In this document: positions 61,286-64,000 of the stretch, piece after piece
How positions within the stretch are numbered: position 1 is the first letter of the stretch
Layout: each line of letters begins with the position of its first letter
Source of the DNA: Owenia fusiformis
Taxonomy: Eukaryota; Annelida; Polychaeta; Sabellida; Oweniidae
DNA: 64,000 bases
Direction of reading: 5' to 3'
NCBI GenBank assembly: GCA_903813345.2
Contig: CAIIXF020000007.1
Coordinates: 17,034,714 to 17,098,713 of the forward strand
Program-made: the position numbers and the translations under genes
Notes under the pieces: model-generated
Databases searched by the model: none
The model's input: only the letters and a program-made list of their open reading frames with translations
Told to the model about the DNA's origin: nothing

Positions 61286-64000
61286 AGACTTCTACCCAGA
61301 AAACATAAAATGTGGAGGAATTTGGTGAAGCTTCTGTCAATCACAAACCCCTGGACCAAAAATCAGTGATATCTGTACAGTGTAGAATTGATAGATTGGG
61401 AGTGTAAAGTACTGTAATTTGCACCATGCAGTCATTGACCAATGAATGGTTAAAATACAGAGTCATAATTAACAAGATTCACTCTGCAATATTTTAATGA
61501 TGACAAAATTATTAGATACATTCACAACTGGTGCTGAACTAAAAACTGAAATTATTTTATGCAAGTTAAAAGATACTTAAGATTATGTTGGCCAGTTGTT
61601 AGTTGCCTGTATATTAGTAGAGATTTCTATCTTCGTTCATAAATCATGTATATGTCATAATTGAAGGTATCTGTATGCTTAATTGTTGGAAATATCAATC
61701 GTCATAATGTCAATGATTTAAAATAGAAATCAACAAATGATGATTTGGATAATACATGGATAATATGAGAAGCATATTTTTACCTGAATTTTATTTGAAT
61801 AATCCTGAACAGAGCAATGTTTATTTTTTATTTTGGCCATTGATATTTTGAGCAAAATGTAAAGTAGGTTTTTGTACATTCCACTTATAAGTGTTATTTC
61901 ATTTTTCGCAATCATCTGCCTGCATTTAGTGTCCTGACTTGTTAAAGGTTGAATAGCTCATTATTAAAGGTTGAACTGTTAATTATCAAAAATTGAACAT
62001 ATTAATATAGCATGTATTAGGGTCCCACTATCCTAATATTTGGAAACGTTTTAACATGTGACACAATAATCTTGCCACATTATGTTTGCATCTATATTTT
62101 GTTGAATGCTTTCATATGATAGTGCTTTCCTGTCATTGATTGTATAAAATGACACAAATTTATTCTCTAAAATTATGAGGACATGGTCCAATGTTATAAT
62201 TCAATCATGTCCCTTTATGTTGCATTCACCCGCTTATTTTCATCTTCATTTCTGAATGCTCCCTTCATATAGGAGAAAACCTCTACTACAACTAATGTAA
62301 TATATAATAAACATTATGCAACTAATGTTATAATATATAATAAATATTATAGTAGTTTATGCCATAAGATGTACAGGAGTGGGCGTGTAATATGAGTTAT
62401 TGTGTATCTCGTTAACATTTCCATATATAGTTAAAACAGAGATCCGGTGCCCTGTGCTTGCTTAGCCTTCTACAATGTACCTTCTAGTGGTGTTTATGAT
62501 GTGACCTTTTTGGAGGTGTCAGCATCATATATGTCTATTGTCTATCCATTGTATACTATGGCTTATTAGAAAACAGCTAGTTAAATATGATTTATGCATT
62601 ATTATGTATGTTTTATGATTTTCAATATAATTGTGCCAAATAAGTATATACAATTTAGAATGATGCCAATGATAAGTAGGTGCCAATTTGATAGGTAAAC
62701 CAACAAAATATTTCATGGTTGTTATCTTTTTAAAGTAAAATGGATTGATTAAAAAATTAAAAAGGAATGTACCCAAGATTTTGTAAACCACATTGCATTA
62801 GCATTTTTATGTGGGTGGTAATATTTTCTTAAAATTTGATTGTTGATTTTTCTCCCAGAAAGCCATGACTTTCGTGAAATATCTTGTTTGGCTCTGTCAT
62901 GATAGTTGCAATATATATGACATGTTATTTTAGTTTACATAGTTTATGATATACTGATTTTACTTATACAACCATCAGTTCATACATTTATAAATCAACT
63001 ACGCAATTGTTACTATCATGTATATTCAAACAGTTTTTAAAAATTTCTTTAGTTAGTCCATGAAAAGGAAAAAAACATTTTCCATTCATCGGTTTTAAAT
63101 GAATATACATACTTAAAAAGTGTACTACTTTTTCTGGACTAAGAAATGCTTTAAAGCAGTAGTATGCAATCATCTGAACACATATTTTTATTGTTTGTAG
63201 TCTTCTCATATGTGTATACATATTATGTAGTGATATAATGGAATATTTACTCCAACAGTCTGATTCTTCAGCAAACAAATATTTTGAACATTGTTGTTTC
63301 AATGTGAATAATAAAGTTAATATTCCAACATTCTTAATCTAGGAATTTGTTAGTTTTATCATTGTATGTATGTATTATAATTAGCTAAAAACTTTTGAGT
63401 AAAGATATTTTGTGCGGCCAGATCGTGAAAATTATCTCGATGATTCTCAATCCCTTTCTTGAGTTAGGAACCTGTCTTAAGCACTCGTTACTACTTTAAT
63501 GTATATGGATAGTCCAATGAACAATTTTTCTACATCCCTAAAGATTTTTACTCATTGATTGGGATTATTAAATGTGAGTGTTTACACTAAAAACCCCAGA
63601 AAATCAAAACAATTTCTCGAGGATCTTCAGTTAGGTGGGATAAGTGGAAGGCCAATCTGACAAGATAAATCATTTAAATATGGCCAGCAGCCCTTCAAAT
63701 GTTCATGACTGAGCAATTCATTCGAGTAAATATATCGGATGCAGTAAAAATTCCAAAGGTTCATAATCATTTCTTCCTGTGTCGAGAAAACATAAGAAGT
63801 ACAGTTTTAATATAAAAATCATTTATTCTCTTTAATTCATCAATATTTGTTATATGTACAATAATGTGTCTATAATACATACTATTATATAATATTAAAT
63901 TCTATTATATAATAGTACATACTTTTATATAAACCTGTACCACATATACACCTGAACCTTTGAAGCTTCAATGCCTCATATAACTACAGGGTGACCACAA
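61286..64000 (+). other. Probable 3' UTR of the repeat gene and downstream sequence
   Basis: AT-rich with several AATAAA or ATTAAA motifs (for example 63310-63315). A duplicated AACTAATGT...ATATAATAAA(C/T)ATTAT pair is at 62292-62350. No gene is seen. The last bases (63985-64000) resemble one end of a CAGGGTG transposon. Confidence 0.5.
63310..63315 (+). terminator. Candidate polyadenylation signal of the repeat gene
   Basis: AATAAA about 2 kb past the stop. Earlier candidates exist, and this one is chosen only because T-rich sequence follows. Confidence 0.25.

Overview
This is a window of animal nuclear DNA: AT-rich, with spliced genes, GT-AG introns and many dispersed and inverted repeats. 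Protein similarity and the repeat-rich introns suggest a marine invertebrate, most plausibly a lophotrochozoan such as a mollusc. That placement is an inference. No bacterial, CRISPR or rRNA features are seen.

Layout. (1) Positions 1-18379, plus strand: SF3B1, the large subunit of the SF3b complex of U2 snRNP. It is complete at its 3' end, while the first coding exon or exons lie left of the window. Nineteen exons join in frame (1275 residues). The 6.7 kb intron 4786-11532 carries an intronless Ras-like GTPase gene on the minus strand (5365-6672), a 162-bp tandem array and smaller repeats. (2) Positions 19636-27258, minus strand: a complete seven-exon OXNAD1 homologue (287 residues), tail to tail with SF3B1. 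Its introns hold a LINE 3' fragment, a TIR-like inverted repeat and a 573-bp palindrome. (3) Positions 27888-61285, plus strand, head to head with OXNAD1: a 21-exon gene that I could assemble only by splicing very small exons. It encodes a 481-residue protein with a signal peptide, an N-terminal coiled coil built partly from two 21-nt microexons of one heptad each, sixteen copies of a short beta-strand-like motif ([ASTI]-[VI]-I-[HN]-[VIL]-[RKN]), and a charged helical C-terminus. I do not recognise this family. It is the best candidate for an undescribed system here.

The three main genes do not form a known pathway: one acts in splicing, one is probably a mitochondrial oxidoreductase, and one is a predicted secreted structural protein. 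The repeat gene grew by duplication of phase 1-1 exons, including a recent duplication of a block of about 2 kb (54930-57115 and 57430-59275). One copy later received a 464-bp TA-flanked element, and the other copy keeps the empty site. Positions 61286-64000 hold the probable 3' UTR of the repeat gene and AT-rich sequence.
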